The position numbers and the translations under genes are program-made. Below are positions 54,690 through 64,000 of a stretch of 64,000 bases of DNA, piece by piece. Under the pieces are notes generated by a model that was not told the origin of the DNA, searched no databases, and saw only the letters and a program-made list of their open reading frames with translations. Location of the stretch: assembly GCF_037126465.1 (NCBI RefSeq), contig NC_088209.1, forward strand, positions 20,589,146 through 20,653,145, given 5' to 3'. The stretch is from Ornithodoros turicata. Lineage: Eukaryota; Arthropoda; Arachnida; Ixodida; Argasidae. How positions within the stretch are numbered: the stretch's first letter is position 1; every line of letters begins with the position of its first letter.

Positions 54690-55542
54690 GACTTAGGCAG
54701 CGATGGGCAGTATTTGAAGTACTCGGTACTTAAGTAGTGATTTCGGGGATACTTTTACTTAACTTCAAGTAATCCTGCTGAATAATACTTTGTACTTTAC
54801 TTGCAGTACATTTTCTGTACTTTCTGTTGAAGTACTTCAAGTAACCTTTTGTGGTGATGCTGGTGGTGAAAGGGCGCGCCGTTGTGGACCTCAGAGAGGT
54901 GGACAACATCACTATTAACGCCTTTGGGAAATGTGCGTCCTGGGCCGACTTCTAAGGAAACTGCGCCGACATAAGTCTGAAACCGTTTGGGGAAAACCCC
55001 GGACAGCAGAGCACACACCGGGATTCGAACCCGGGTACCTCGCAGGCTCGACGTGATATGGCCAGCAAGCGAACCATTGAGCCTTCCTTTTGTGAGCCTT
55101 CGTAGCTCGTTGCACGACAGCAGCACCACATCCAGCAGCCCGCCAGCCAGCGCGGTGTTCATTGTGGTGTTTGCATCCCGGCACCGCCGCCTGTTTTAAC
55201 CAGTTCACAATCCTGTCGGAACCGATAAATATGCACGTCACAGCTCGCTCTTCCGCGTTGTTTACTCATGCATGTAGGGTCTGTGTTGTTCGTCCGCGAG
55301 AGGTTACATTTGAACGTATTCATGTGCATATTAGTCCCCGTAAAGAGCTAAATGGCGTGGCATGAAAACAGCATGTTGTATTTCAGGGTACTTAATAAGT
55401 TCTTCAAGTACATTTGCCACTGCTTTACACTTTACTTAAAGTATTTAGTATTGGCGTGACTTTTCACCGTATTTGAAGTACATATTTTTCATACTTTACT
55501 TGAAGAGCTTTTCCCGGTACTTTGCCTATCACTAAACTCAGG
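54690..55542. mobile_element. hAT-like AAGTACTT-rich element, carrying a SINE
   Basis: The element 54698-55534 begins CAGCGATGGGCAGTA and ends TACTTTGCCTATCACTA. Flanks GACTTAGG and AACTCAGG agree at 6 of 8. Both end regions are made of TTTACTT/AAGTACTTCAAG words. A type B SINE lies in the middle. Confidence 0.6.
54854..55085 (-). repeat. tRNA-derived SINE, type B
   Basis: On plus: GTGGTGATGCTGGTGGTGAA (tail), CGTCCTGGGCCGACTTC, GGGATTCGAACCCGGGTACC (B-box region), GTGATATGGCCAGC. Nearly full length; it interrupts the hAT-like element. Confidence 0.7.
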
Positions 55543-56177
55543 AATTGTTTGTGATGATGATAATGTTGATGATTGTGGTGGGGGAAAAGATGAACTACCT
55601 TGACAGGGTACCGTCGAATAGCGCCGTTATGCGACACCTTGTGACGTCAACCGCATGCATTGAAATTGAGCTCAGATTATTATCAGAGGAACGGTCTCTT
55701 TAGGAGAACTTGTGGGAAGATTCGCCGTGCCCGCGGGGCATTATTGCGTAATAGATTGCGGTCCGCGGATGAAAAACGCTAGAGGCACACGACTTTTGTT
55801 CTCCTTGGAAGTGCGGGTAAGCAGAGGAATTCAGAAGCGCAAGGACATGGAAAAAGGCGATAATGAGATGAGCTAAGAGGACAAAAGGGGTATTTCAGGT
55901 ACAGACATTTGTACCCCATTGTTATGCCCCGATGCTTGCCACGTTTCCGATTTAATTCCTCTTTCTGTTAGCTTTCCGCTTTTTAATTTATGCTGGGTTT
56001 ATGACGGAAAGCTGAGTCAGCGAGATACACCGTCTCGGCGACTTGACTTGACTTAAATAGATTTTATGTTTGAAGAAGGGCGGTCTTCCTGCAAGAAAGG
56101 CAAAGGCGCACTATACAAAGAAGAAGTTATAAAATAAAATAACGGAAAAGAAAACTACGATGCACATTCTAAAAGCA
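55543..56177. other. Unassigned stretch
   Basis: GATGATGATAATGTTGATG at 55553-55571. No gene or element ends are recognised. Confidence 0.35.
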
Positions 56178-56426
56178 CACTTTTAAAAATGAACTTCACC
56201 GCATAGCACGCTCCTAGCCAACCGTAATCTCAAATGATATCGTTATCTTCCATTAATTGTTGAAAACGGGAGGCCTACGCCATTTTTGTGATACTTATAC
56301 TGTTCATAATTGTCACAAAAAAAGCGTACGCATCCCGTTTCCAACAAATCAGGGCAGATAACGACATCATTCGAGATGATGGTTGGCTAGGAGCGTGCTA
56401 TGCGGTGAAGTTCATTCCTAAGAGTG
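56178..56426. mobile_element. Palindromic CACTC-end MITE, CA-flanked
   Basis: 249 bp, from CACTTTTAAAAATGAACTTC to its near inverse ending CCTAAGAGTG. Flanks CA (56176-56177) and CA (56427-56428). Arms pair over about 115 bp. Confidence 0.8.
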
Positions 56427-56428
56427 CA

Positions 56429-56740
56429 GAGATGGTGGTGACGGAAACCTGCTTGTCGTTGTTTGCTTCAATTATCTGGCCAGCGTCACAACTGTAGAGA
56501 TGATCTGATAAGCAGAACTTCACCGCATAACACGCTCAGAACGAACCGTAATACCGTATGACATCGTGACATCACAGAAGGGGGCGTAGGCCTTTTTGTG
56601 CCACTTTGAATTAGTGATGATTGACACAAAAAGGCGTACGCCCCCGCTGTCTTCGAATCAGAAGCAACAAACCTATCATTTCGTGGCAACGGTTGGCGCA
56701 CAGCGTGCTATGCGGAGAAGCTCTGTGTTTAGAGCGCTTA
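56429..56740. mobile_element. SINE B tail plus diverged CACTC-family MITE
   Basis: GATGGTGGTGACGGAAACC (56430-56448) and GCCAGCGTCACAAC form a minus-strand type B tail. Then AGAACTTCACCGCATAACAC (56514) begins a MITE whose right arm ends GAGAAGCTCTGTGTTTAGAG (near 56735). Its left terminus is replaced by the SINE tail. Confidence 0.55.
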
Positions 56741-57462
56741 TGGTGTTGTGCAAATCGTCACAAAAAGGCGTACTCTCCACGTTTTTCACAAATCAGGAGT
56801 GATAACTAACCGTAATCCCACATGCCATCGTTCTCGAGAACGATGCCATGCAATCTCCTCTGATTTGTTGGAAACGGGAGGCGTACGCCTTTTTCGTGAC
56901 ACTCTGCAGCTGTGTTAATTGTCAAAAAAGGCAAACACCCCGCGCATTTCACGAATGGGGAGTGATATCAGTATATCATTCTGTGCAATCGTTGGCCTTC
57001 ACCGCGTAGCACGCTGAACGCCAACCATTGCGCAGAATGATATACTGATATCACTCCCCATTCGTGAAATGCGCGGGGTGTTCGCCTTTTTTGACAATTG
57101 ACACAGCTGCAGAGTGTCACAAAAAGGCGTACGCCTCCCGCTTCCAACAAATCAGGGGAGATCGCATGGCATGTTTCTAGAGAACGATGGCATGTGGGAT
57201 TACGGTTAGTTTTCAGCGTGCTGTGAGGGAAGTCACGCCCAAGGGCGTTAGTCGTGACGTTGCTCACCACCGTGAGGCCGACAACGGCGAGCCTTTTTAC
57301 CCCCCCTCCCCCCACCGTGTTTTTAGAGTGAGTGTCCCAAATAGTCGTATGGAACAGAGAGTATGTCTCCCGTTTTCAACAAATCATGTGAGAGAACGAT
57401 GCTTTTCGGGATTATGGTTGGTTCGGAGCGAGTTATGCGGTGAAGTTCTGTTATAAGAGTGG
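56741..57462. mobile_element. Rearranged CACTC-family cluster with a 193-bp inverted repeat
   Basis: Arms 56804-56996 and 57020-57210 are inverted copies around a 23-nt spacer (CTTCACCGCGTAGCACGCTG, then AAC). Each arm contains GGCGTACGCC(T)TTTT and GGGGAGTGATATCAGTATAT. A type B SINE tail (57230-57320, plus) separates the right arm from its end GTTTTTAGAGTG. Another right-arm half lies at 57370-57462. Confidence 0.75.
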
Positions 57463-57535
57463 AGACGATATTCCGGACCTTATACGTCCACGTGGCGAAG
57501 GAATGAGAGAAGGTATTAAGCAGGCCTTATATTCA

Positions 57536-57828
57536 CTCTAAGAAAAAAGGGTGTGAAAAGGTGTTAACCTCTGTAGTTACCACCTAGGTCAACATAGCGT
57601 CTGATAAAGGATGTAAAAGGGTGGTAAAAGCAATTATCATATACTGTATCCAAATTGCTCCAAAAAGGCGTACGCCCCCCTCGCTCACCGAATGAGAAGC
57701 GGTAACCCTATCAGTCGTGGCAGAGAGTGCGGTAGCAGATAGAACTTTGCAACCTTTTAGGCACAACACATGCGACAACTAGTACTTCTTAAAAGGTGTA
57801 ACCACTCCACCCTGTTTTCTAAGAGTGA
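57536..57828. mobile_element. CACTC-family variant MITE
   Basis: Ends CACTCTAAGAAAAAAGGGTG and inverse CCACCCTGTTTTCTAAGAGTG-type. The centre keeps CTCCAAAAAGGCGTACGCCC. Arms otherwise differ from the main family. Confidence 0.5.
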
Positions 57829-58714
57829 TATCCACAGGTGGTGTTCACATAGTCCACTTCAAACCAATGGGATACACAGTATTCAGAAGAGGGGTAAAGG
57901 AGAAAGCTAGTGGGATGAGTCTTATAACTACGTCACACAGTGGATAGCCTATACGTACAGGTCAAACTACCCTGCAGCTCAAGCTTAATCCTTTCTCCGT
58001 TAATGAAGCCAGCGCTATTGTTAGCTGCTTTCCGAATGGGGAGATTCACAAGCTTGAGATTGGATGTGAACTCAATACGGGATAAAAGGGGATGAACCGA
58101 CATAGCCTAATAAGCAAACGACATGTTGTTCTTTACCCTTGCAGTCACGTAATGTCTGTCCTGTGCACTTCCTATCATGTCTGATGAGAGACACTGGTCT
58201 ATATAATGTATTCATCGTAAGCCTGTATGCATTTGGTACGCAAGCATCAGTGTCAACGCTAGCATTCGACATTTACTTTCCGATCTCCCGAAATCTTTTG
58301 ACATTATGCAGTGCACGTCCTTGTCGACATATTTCAAAGAGTACTGATATTTGCTTGTTTTTGTGAGTATTAAACTCCGTAGAGAAGTCCAGTGATGCCA
58401 ATACATATGCCTATAGGCAATGCTACTATTTTTTTTTTTTTTCGTTTCGTCCACGCTTACCTTCCTATTGAGGTTCTTTCAAATATTGTCATGAATAAAT
58501 ATGAGGGAATTATCATGTTGCTCAATATGCGGACCTGCATTGACGTGCAACCATGTTCCTTTGCTCGACGTTCGAATATGATTATACCCTGGGCTGGTAT
58601 CACATTAATTATTACGCATACATTAATTATTACGCATGCAGACAAAAGTATCTAGTAATTCATGCGCCATCGAATCATTTCCTGCGCCTCTATGAAAGAA
58701 ACACATTGAAGATC
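57829..58714. other. Unassigned stretch
   Basis: A T-run at 58429-58442 and ATTAATTATTACGCAT repeated twice at 58606-58638. No gene is recognised. Confidence 0.35.
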
Positions 58715-58930
58715 GTGTTATTCCTTTCAGTCTCCTTCTCCTTTGCCTTTGGCCCGAAATTTTGTGGTGATGTTTTCATCTATTCCACTTCAAAGTGTAT
58801 AGATTTGTGTACTTTCCCTTTCTTCTTTTCTGAATAACGCGTCCTGCAGTAGCCAATCCCGAGTGGATCGGGACTAACATCTCAATTTTTTTTCTTTTAA
58901 AAATCAAATCAAATCAAATCAAATCAAATC
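58715..58930 (+). repeat. LINE 3' tail with (AAATC)n
   Basis: TGAATAACGCGTCCTGCAGT, then AGCCAATCCCGAGTGG and a (AAATC)6 tail (58896-58930). Homologous to the 3' UTR at 12661-12864; 5'-truncated. Confidence 0.7.
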
Positions 58931-58959
58931 ATATCACTCAATTTTTCCAACGACGTGTT

Positions 58960-59030
58960 GGCCTCACGGCATAAATTAACCACATGACACGCTCACGGCG
59001 AACCATCATTCCCAGTGACATGGCGGTATA
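58960..59030. mobile_element. Degraded left arm of a CACTC-family MITE
   Basis: ACCACATGACACGCTCACGG, then CGAACCATCATTCCCAGTGA parallels the left arm of full copies. No right arm. Confidence 0.45.
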
Positions 59031-60235
59031 CCTAAACATATCAATTATGCGTAATTTCACGTGCACTAGCGCTTGTTTTGCGCACATAAGCCGTACCGAC
59101 ATATCAGCCCCGGCTTGCACACCGGAGATACGTCATGGTAGACACAATGAACACGCGCACGCGAACACCAAACGACACATGCTCTTAGTTGCACAAACTG
59201 ACTTCCAGTAGGGACTCACGGTACTGAATGCGGCAGTATGCAGTCATCGCACTCAGCATTCGGCCTGCTCCGAGAAGAACACGGGATGTTAACGTGGCCT
59301 TGTGTTTGTGGGAAAACACAGCACGAGAAGAACACACATGAGTCTGTCGTGTGTTCTTGTCGTCCTGTGTTTTCTGTCAAGCTCTAGACAATGTTAACAT
59401 CACGCCAACATGAACTATAGCCTGCCTAGTCCTGTTATGTTCCTCGAGGAAGACAGGTTTTCCTTGTCGTAATTTCCGCGCAGAGGACAATTACGTAGCG
59501 TCCGGGCACAAAATCACAAGGGCCTCCTCCGGTCCTTGCCATCTCGGAAGCCCAAGGCGGTGAGACTTTTTCATTCTCGGCGCTGTCTTCAGTACAGATG
59601 TGTTTTTCCGCCACTTCTGGGACGCATACCTAATCAACATTATATACCCATATACTCTCTTCCAGCTGCTCTCTTCTTATGCCGCTGCGTGTTCTCGACT
59701 GACTGAACCTTGCATTCGATGTTGTATATAGCTGTACGGCGTGCCGGGGCAATACTACGTGCCTTCCTAGCAAAACCCGTGAAATCGTCATACACGACTG
59801 AGCTCCGAGGTGTAGCGTGATGGCACTAGGGACACATTCGTAGACAGTGGCTCAGAATGGAGGAAGGGGAAGGGGGGGCTATCCATAGGAAGATTTAGTC
59901 GTAACGTAAATTCCGCAGGCTGAACGACCGTGTGAGACAAACGCATCATTGCAGCAAGAAACGCCCAAGCAATGATTGCATGCACTGCTTTTAAATGTTA
60001 TGCCTGTAAGTAATGTAATGTAAGCTTCTGCCTCAGTTTGTGAATGTAAGCGTGCACAAAAGACAATGGAAGACATGACGGACCAGAATGAATGTGTGTC
60101 CGTAACTCGGTGCAACAAAATGCATTCGCACTGAAAAAATAAAAACAGAAACAAAAAATATACATAATAATAAATAAAAGTATGCGTAGTGCAATTGTAG
60201 CACCGACGATCAGAGAGGTGTATAGATGTTGTCCG
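59031..60235. other. Unassigned; hairpin at 59312-59374
   Basis: GAAAACACAGCACGAGAAGA, then ACACAC (59312-59337) pairs with 59349-59374 at 24 of 26 positions around an 11-nt loop. GGATGTTAAC/GTTAACATC flank it. No gene recognised. Confidence 0.45.
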
Positions 60236-60350
60236 CGATGTCATACGTCCGATGTCCGATGTCATACGTCCAAGGATACGGCCAAGGATGCCAAGGCCAA
60301 TGGGCCAAGGCCAAAGGAGGCCAAAGGGCCAAGGATGCGGGCAAGGATGC
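60236..60350. repeat. Degenerate minisatellite (GATGTCATACGTCC / GGCCAAGG units)
   Basis: Two ATGTCATACGTCC units are followed by about ten GCCAAGG-like units, ending in GATGCGGGCAAGGATGCCCG. Confidence 0.75.
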
Positions 60351-60857
60351 CCGCAGGTATTTTTTTTTTTTTTTTCATTCTTGTTATGCCACAGCAGATG
60401 GATCACACAGTATAGCACAGAAGATATTTTCAAGACCCCGTTATATTTCTATAAAACAGTTAAACATGTTAGCAAAATGCACCATAAAGAAGTAGTTCAC
60501 CCCACAGAGTCATGGTTGTCGCAGAAATGGAATTTCAAGTGCGACCGTGCGCGACGGTGGTGGAGAGCGGTACCAGGCTCTGACATCGCGCTGACGTTAT
60601 AATGTCAGCGTTCACTGATTAGTTCACAGAAATGTCGTCTGCTACTCAGCTGTTTGGGGCCCTGAAGAAGCATTGCTCCCCGCTTGGTCATGATTTCCAA
60701 ATGTGCATGGTGCCGTGCTGTACGAAGCATTGTTATTCGCTGTCACTGGCACTTCGGAAGCGACAGCGGTTGCAAAGAAGTGCAAGAGTTGTAATACCGG
60801 CCGCAGCGAGCAATTTTTTTTTCCGTATTGTCGTAGGCCCCACATCAAAACTGGTGC

Positions 60858-61673
60858 ATATTTTATAGAGCTGTACGAATAGCATAATTTCCATTGCGAA
60901 TAAATTGCGAATAATTCACTTGCACAGCGAATCGAATCAGAATAATTTCTTCAGATGGCTGATCGAATTCGAATAATTAGAAAAGGCCCAATTCGAATAA
61001 TTTCGAATACTTCATCGTGAAATATTTTGCGGTGGTGTGCTCATTCGATGATGTTCTGCTCCAAGCTTGTGAGCCTTATCACCCAGCATAACATATCGTG
61101 AGAGAAAGGTCCTTCTGTGTTGTGTATCGTAGACTGCATTGGTGGGATGCACTGCAGTGAGAGGTAGTCAACATGTTCCATGCAGCCTGCTTTGTGTGCA
61201 TCTCCTCATTTCTATGTTTACATTTTGAATTTCCTGTACTCTTTTTAGAAACTGCACCATCTGTTACTGAACATAACTCTGAAAGTTGGGAGTACTGGAA
61301 CATGCAGTGCCCAGAGTACAGTGTTGATCATGAGCTCACAGACGTTGTAGACTTCAGCGACAGAATATGGAAAACAGTGTAAAGCTGGCTTCACCTAACA
61401 CTTGAGTGAGCTGAGGTGAAGCCGACTTGCAGAATGGAGCCTACACCAAAAGAACGATGACGTGACGTGAAATGGGCTTCACCTAACTCCTATATGTAAT
61501 GAGGCGAAGCCGACTTTCAGAATGGCGACAGGACAGCAATACCTCGCTTTCATTACTATTCGAAAAATATTCAAAAAATTTCGAATACTGGAAATAGGTT
61601 GCGAATAACATTTCGAATCACATATTCGTTTCATATTCGAAATTTCGAATATTCGCTCAGCTCGAATATTTTA
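60858..61673. mobile_element. CGAATA-rich hAT-like element with perfect 8-bp TSD
   Basis: The element 60866-61665 is flanked by ATATTTTA on both sides. Its ends TAGAGCTGTACGAATA and inverse TATTCGCTCAGCTCGA match at most positions. Subterminal parts are CGAATAATT arrays. The middle holds two tandem copies of a small hairpin unit (GGCTTCACCTAAC ... GGTGAAGCC at 61388 and GGCTTCACCTAAC ... GGCGAAGCC at 61479). No transposase. Confidence 0.75.
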
Positions 61674-62051
61674 TTTTGTTTGTGTCTATTTTTGAACATG
61701 GATTCACTCTTCTATAGTACCTCAAAGAAACCATGCTCCGAAAGATATTTTCTCGTAGAGGTATTACCGCATCGCTTATACAAACAGTAACACGACCGTC
61801 ATTCGTCACTCCATCATGGGCTTTCAGCCAGTTTCACGCTGAAGCAACACGGCTGAAGATGCACATGGGAATCGGTGCTTTCTCAGACACAATCCGTCGT
61901 AATCCTCCGCAATGCCTGTGTGCGGCGGTCGTAGCTGTCCAAACAGGTTGGTAACGAGATCCGGCGAACGAAACGGAGCGGATTTTTGTCACAACGGCCC
62001 ACTGAAAGAGCCGGCACGGACCACGTGGCTGAGGGGTTTTTTTCTTCTTCT
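61674..62051. other. Unassigned stretch
   Basis: No recognised exon; a T/C-rich tract at 62037-62059 leads into the next SINE. Confidence 0.35.
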
Positions 62052-62323
62052 TTTTTTTTAATTCCGCATTTGCGCCGCGAAGCAACTGCGGCTATGCGCG
62101 GCGTACAGACGTGGACAGAAGGAGAGAGAACAGCAGGAAAAAGTGTGGGGGACAGGGGGGATTAGTCCTGTGCCGACTTCAGGGAGAACTGGGCCGACAT
62201 TCGTCTGGAAAGTCTTCGGAAAACCCGGGGAAAATCTCCGACTGCGCAGCCGGTGACAGGATTCGAACCCGTGTCACCTCCCACTCTCGGCGTGAAAAGC
62301 GATCATCCTAACCACATGGCCGA
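62052..62323 (-). repeat. tRNA-derived SINE, type A
   Basis: On plus: GCGCCGCGAAGCAACTGCGG, GGCCGACATTCGTCTGGAAA, GGATTCGAACCCGTGTCACC (B-box region), head ending CCACATGGCCGAGG. CCACGTGGCTGAGG at 62021-62034 may be the other half of a target duplication (12 of 14). Confidence 0.7.
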
Positions 62324-63240
62324 GGTTAAGAGGACGGTTGCTGTGGCGGACGCCGGCTAAACTGCGCCTGAGTCACAGGTGTGTCGCTGTACGGCCGGCT
62401 ATGTTGTACAGTGTATCTCTGTGCGCATTTCGCAAGGGGGAAAGCAGCATGAGATGCCGAAACTCCGGCTGGACCACCACGAAATACTCCATACGTACGG
62501 TCACCCCTTCGTTCCCGAATTCCTCCGAGGGAACTGGTTTACCGGCTACAAAAGGATATGGCCCTCTATTCTTTTCTTTCTATAAAACATATCCCCGTAA
62601 AAAAATAAAAAATAAAAAACATACAGGCGCTGATTCCGACTGACCAGCGAACCGGAACGCGCTGATATTGTGCCGTTATCGGTCACGTGCGTCCTTCTTC
62701 TCCACTTCACACACAACGGGGCGAGTCGAGGGTGAACGCGCGTGGCTGCGTCTGTGTACGTCTTGCTCTGGGAATAAATTTGCATACATCAAAGCCTTTT
62801 GCATTGTTCGGCAAGTTGACGCACATATTATCATGAGACGTCTTGAACTGAAAAATATTATGAATGGTCCTCTGTATTCTGAGAACGCATGCTTCACGAG
62901 GTGCAGCATCAATTTTTTTTTTTTTTTTTGGGGGGGGGGGGGGAGGCTCAACCTATTGATCTCATTTTCTTTTTTTCTTGTTCTGTCATTCACGTTATGT
63001 TTGTTCTGGCTCGCCCTGTACAAAGGAAACCAGAGATACAGCGCACTTGACTCTTACAGAACATGCATTTCTGCGGAATCACTTGGCTTGCGACTAAATA
63101 CTCGTATCATGCTGCGGTCGTCTGTGTAGAGAGCCGAAACGCACTCGTATCTTCACAGGGCATGCAATAATTGTCAATCTCGCTTCTCTTTCATTCGTTT
63201 ACCCGCTCCTACCCCGGGCTACTATTTCACGTAACCCCTC
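62324..63240. other. Unassigned stretch
   Basis: A T-run/G-run junction lies at 62911-62944. The 153-codon plus frame (62668-63129) crosses it and has no recognised domain. Confidence 0.35.
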
Positions 63241-63249
63241 AATGACGGG

Positions 63250-63998
63250 TGAATGATTAAACGACAGGGGACCGGGAAACGCGGAGCAAGAACGACACGA
63301 AAGAATTCCGAAACGCAGTAAGGTTTTACTGAATCCAAGTCAACACCACATATCTAAAAGGTTTCGAGCTGGGAAAATGGGCTTTTCTCAGCCCTTTTCC
63401 CTTTAATCGTCACGCACCAGTTAGACTGCGCCCCTATTTATTCATTCGGAAGGATGAATTGTTTGCATTCGATTTAAGTGCAAAGAGTTCAGATCCCGGT
63501 CTACTCAACGAGGTTGTTTACAGGCCTGTGTGTGTAGAGGAGGTGGTGTTCCCCTACATGAGTCCTGACCGGCGATGATGGAATGTCCCAGCGGGCAGAT
63601 GGACGTGGCCTCACACTAGGACGGTGCCGGTAGAACTGCCGTGCCAGCGCCGTAGCGCGTGGCAGCAGAGGCACGTCTTCGTCATCACACACAGGCCGCC
63701 ACATCACTCCCCCCCTCAGACGCGGAGCGGTGTAGAGCTGGCGGTTGAGATTCCGCGTCGATACAGGAAGAGGAGGAAGACGGGCGACGCGCAGTACAGG
63801 GACGACTTGTTCAGAAATCGCAGTAGCAGCAGAATGGTTGGTGCGGGCAAGCGCTGACCGGGCGGGTTCCAGGGGCGGTGTGAGGGCAGGTATGCCGAAG
63901 TAATTCAGAGAGGGGCGACAGAACCGTGACCGGTTCGTGAGCGCTGGGCTCGTAGTGTTGTCGCCAAGGAGACTGCGGGGAGGACCATCGTGAAGCAC
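63250..63998 (-). mobile_element. Possible LTR retrotransposon 3' end (pol C-terminus, PPT, LTR)
   Basis: On minus, a frame open to the window edge runs into a purine tract CTGAGGGGGGGAG (plus 63707-63719). TGATGTGGCGGCC follows directly (LTR-like TG start at 63706). Within the following 450 bp, GAATGAATAAATAGGGGCG (63428-63446) looks like a TATA-type promoter. A candidate CA end lies near 63251. The coding part is Pro/Arg-rich and is consistent with, but not diagnostic of, a Gypsy-type pol end. The second LTR would lie beyond the window. Confidence 0.4.
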
Positions 63999-64000
63999 GG

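Noticed and set aside
63501..63998. 165-codon minus frame as a host gene
   Set aside because: It runs into a purine tract and an LTR-like TG start and is Pro/Arg-rich; a retrotransposon end is more likely, though unproven.

Overview
This is a eukaryotic nuclear window, most likely from a tick (Acari, Ixodida). The inference rests on tRNA-derived SINEs that resemble the tick Ruka-type SINEs, dense palindromic MITEs, and an arthropod-type tachykinin receptor exon. There is no prokaryotic gene layout, and nearly all long open frames are transposon remnants, simple repeats or chance. Every call was made by eye; nothing was searched against a database.

Layout. Positions 1-7 kb hold a SINE, several TIR elements with 8-bp target-site duplications (TSDs; 3234-3638, 4740-5174, 5429-5865) and an unidentified minus-strand exon candidate (7008-7222). 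Positions 7.4-15 kb are a nest of palindromic MITEs, SINEs and three LINE fragments; one LINE has a perfect 13-bp TSD (12148-12877). Positions 15.9-18.6 kb carry two copies of a GTTAC-rich element, with a short Myb/SANT-like exon (17563-17688) between them. Positions 20.8-26.9 kb hold two minus-strand copies of one L1/Tx1-like LINE; the longer copy has a zinc-knuckle ORF1 piece spliced into its reverse transcriptase. Positions 28-37 kb hold a duplicated dispersed repeat, hairpin repeats, LINE fragments (one interrupted by a hAT-like element) and large microsatellites. Positions 38-49 kb hold more MITEs, LINE 3' ends and a 101-bp mini-SINE with a perfect 12-bp TSD.

The one confident host gene is a tachykinin (neurokinin)-type receptor. 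One exon (50254-50851, plus strand) carries the N-terminus through TM3 and ends inside the Arg codon of the DR(Y) motif at a good splice donor. No following exon was recognised in the remaining 13 kb, so the next intron is probably long. Positions 51-64 kb, apparently intronic or downstream, hold MITEs, a CpG-rich inverted repeat, hAT-like elements, SINEs and, at the right edge, what looks like the 3' end of an LTR retrotransposon on the minus strand.

How parts interact: the mobile elements are heavily nested, and the nesting itself defines element ends and target duplications. A CACTC-ended palindromic MITE family (about 18 full or partial copies) is flanked by matching 2-bp duplications, TA or CA. 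It repeatedly carries SINE tails at the same subterminal position.
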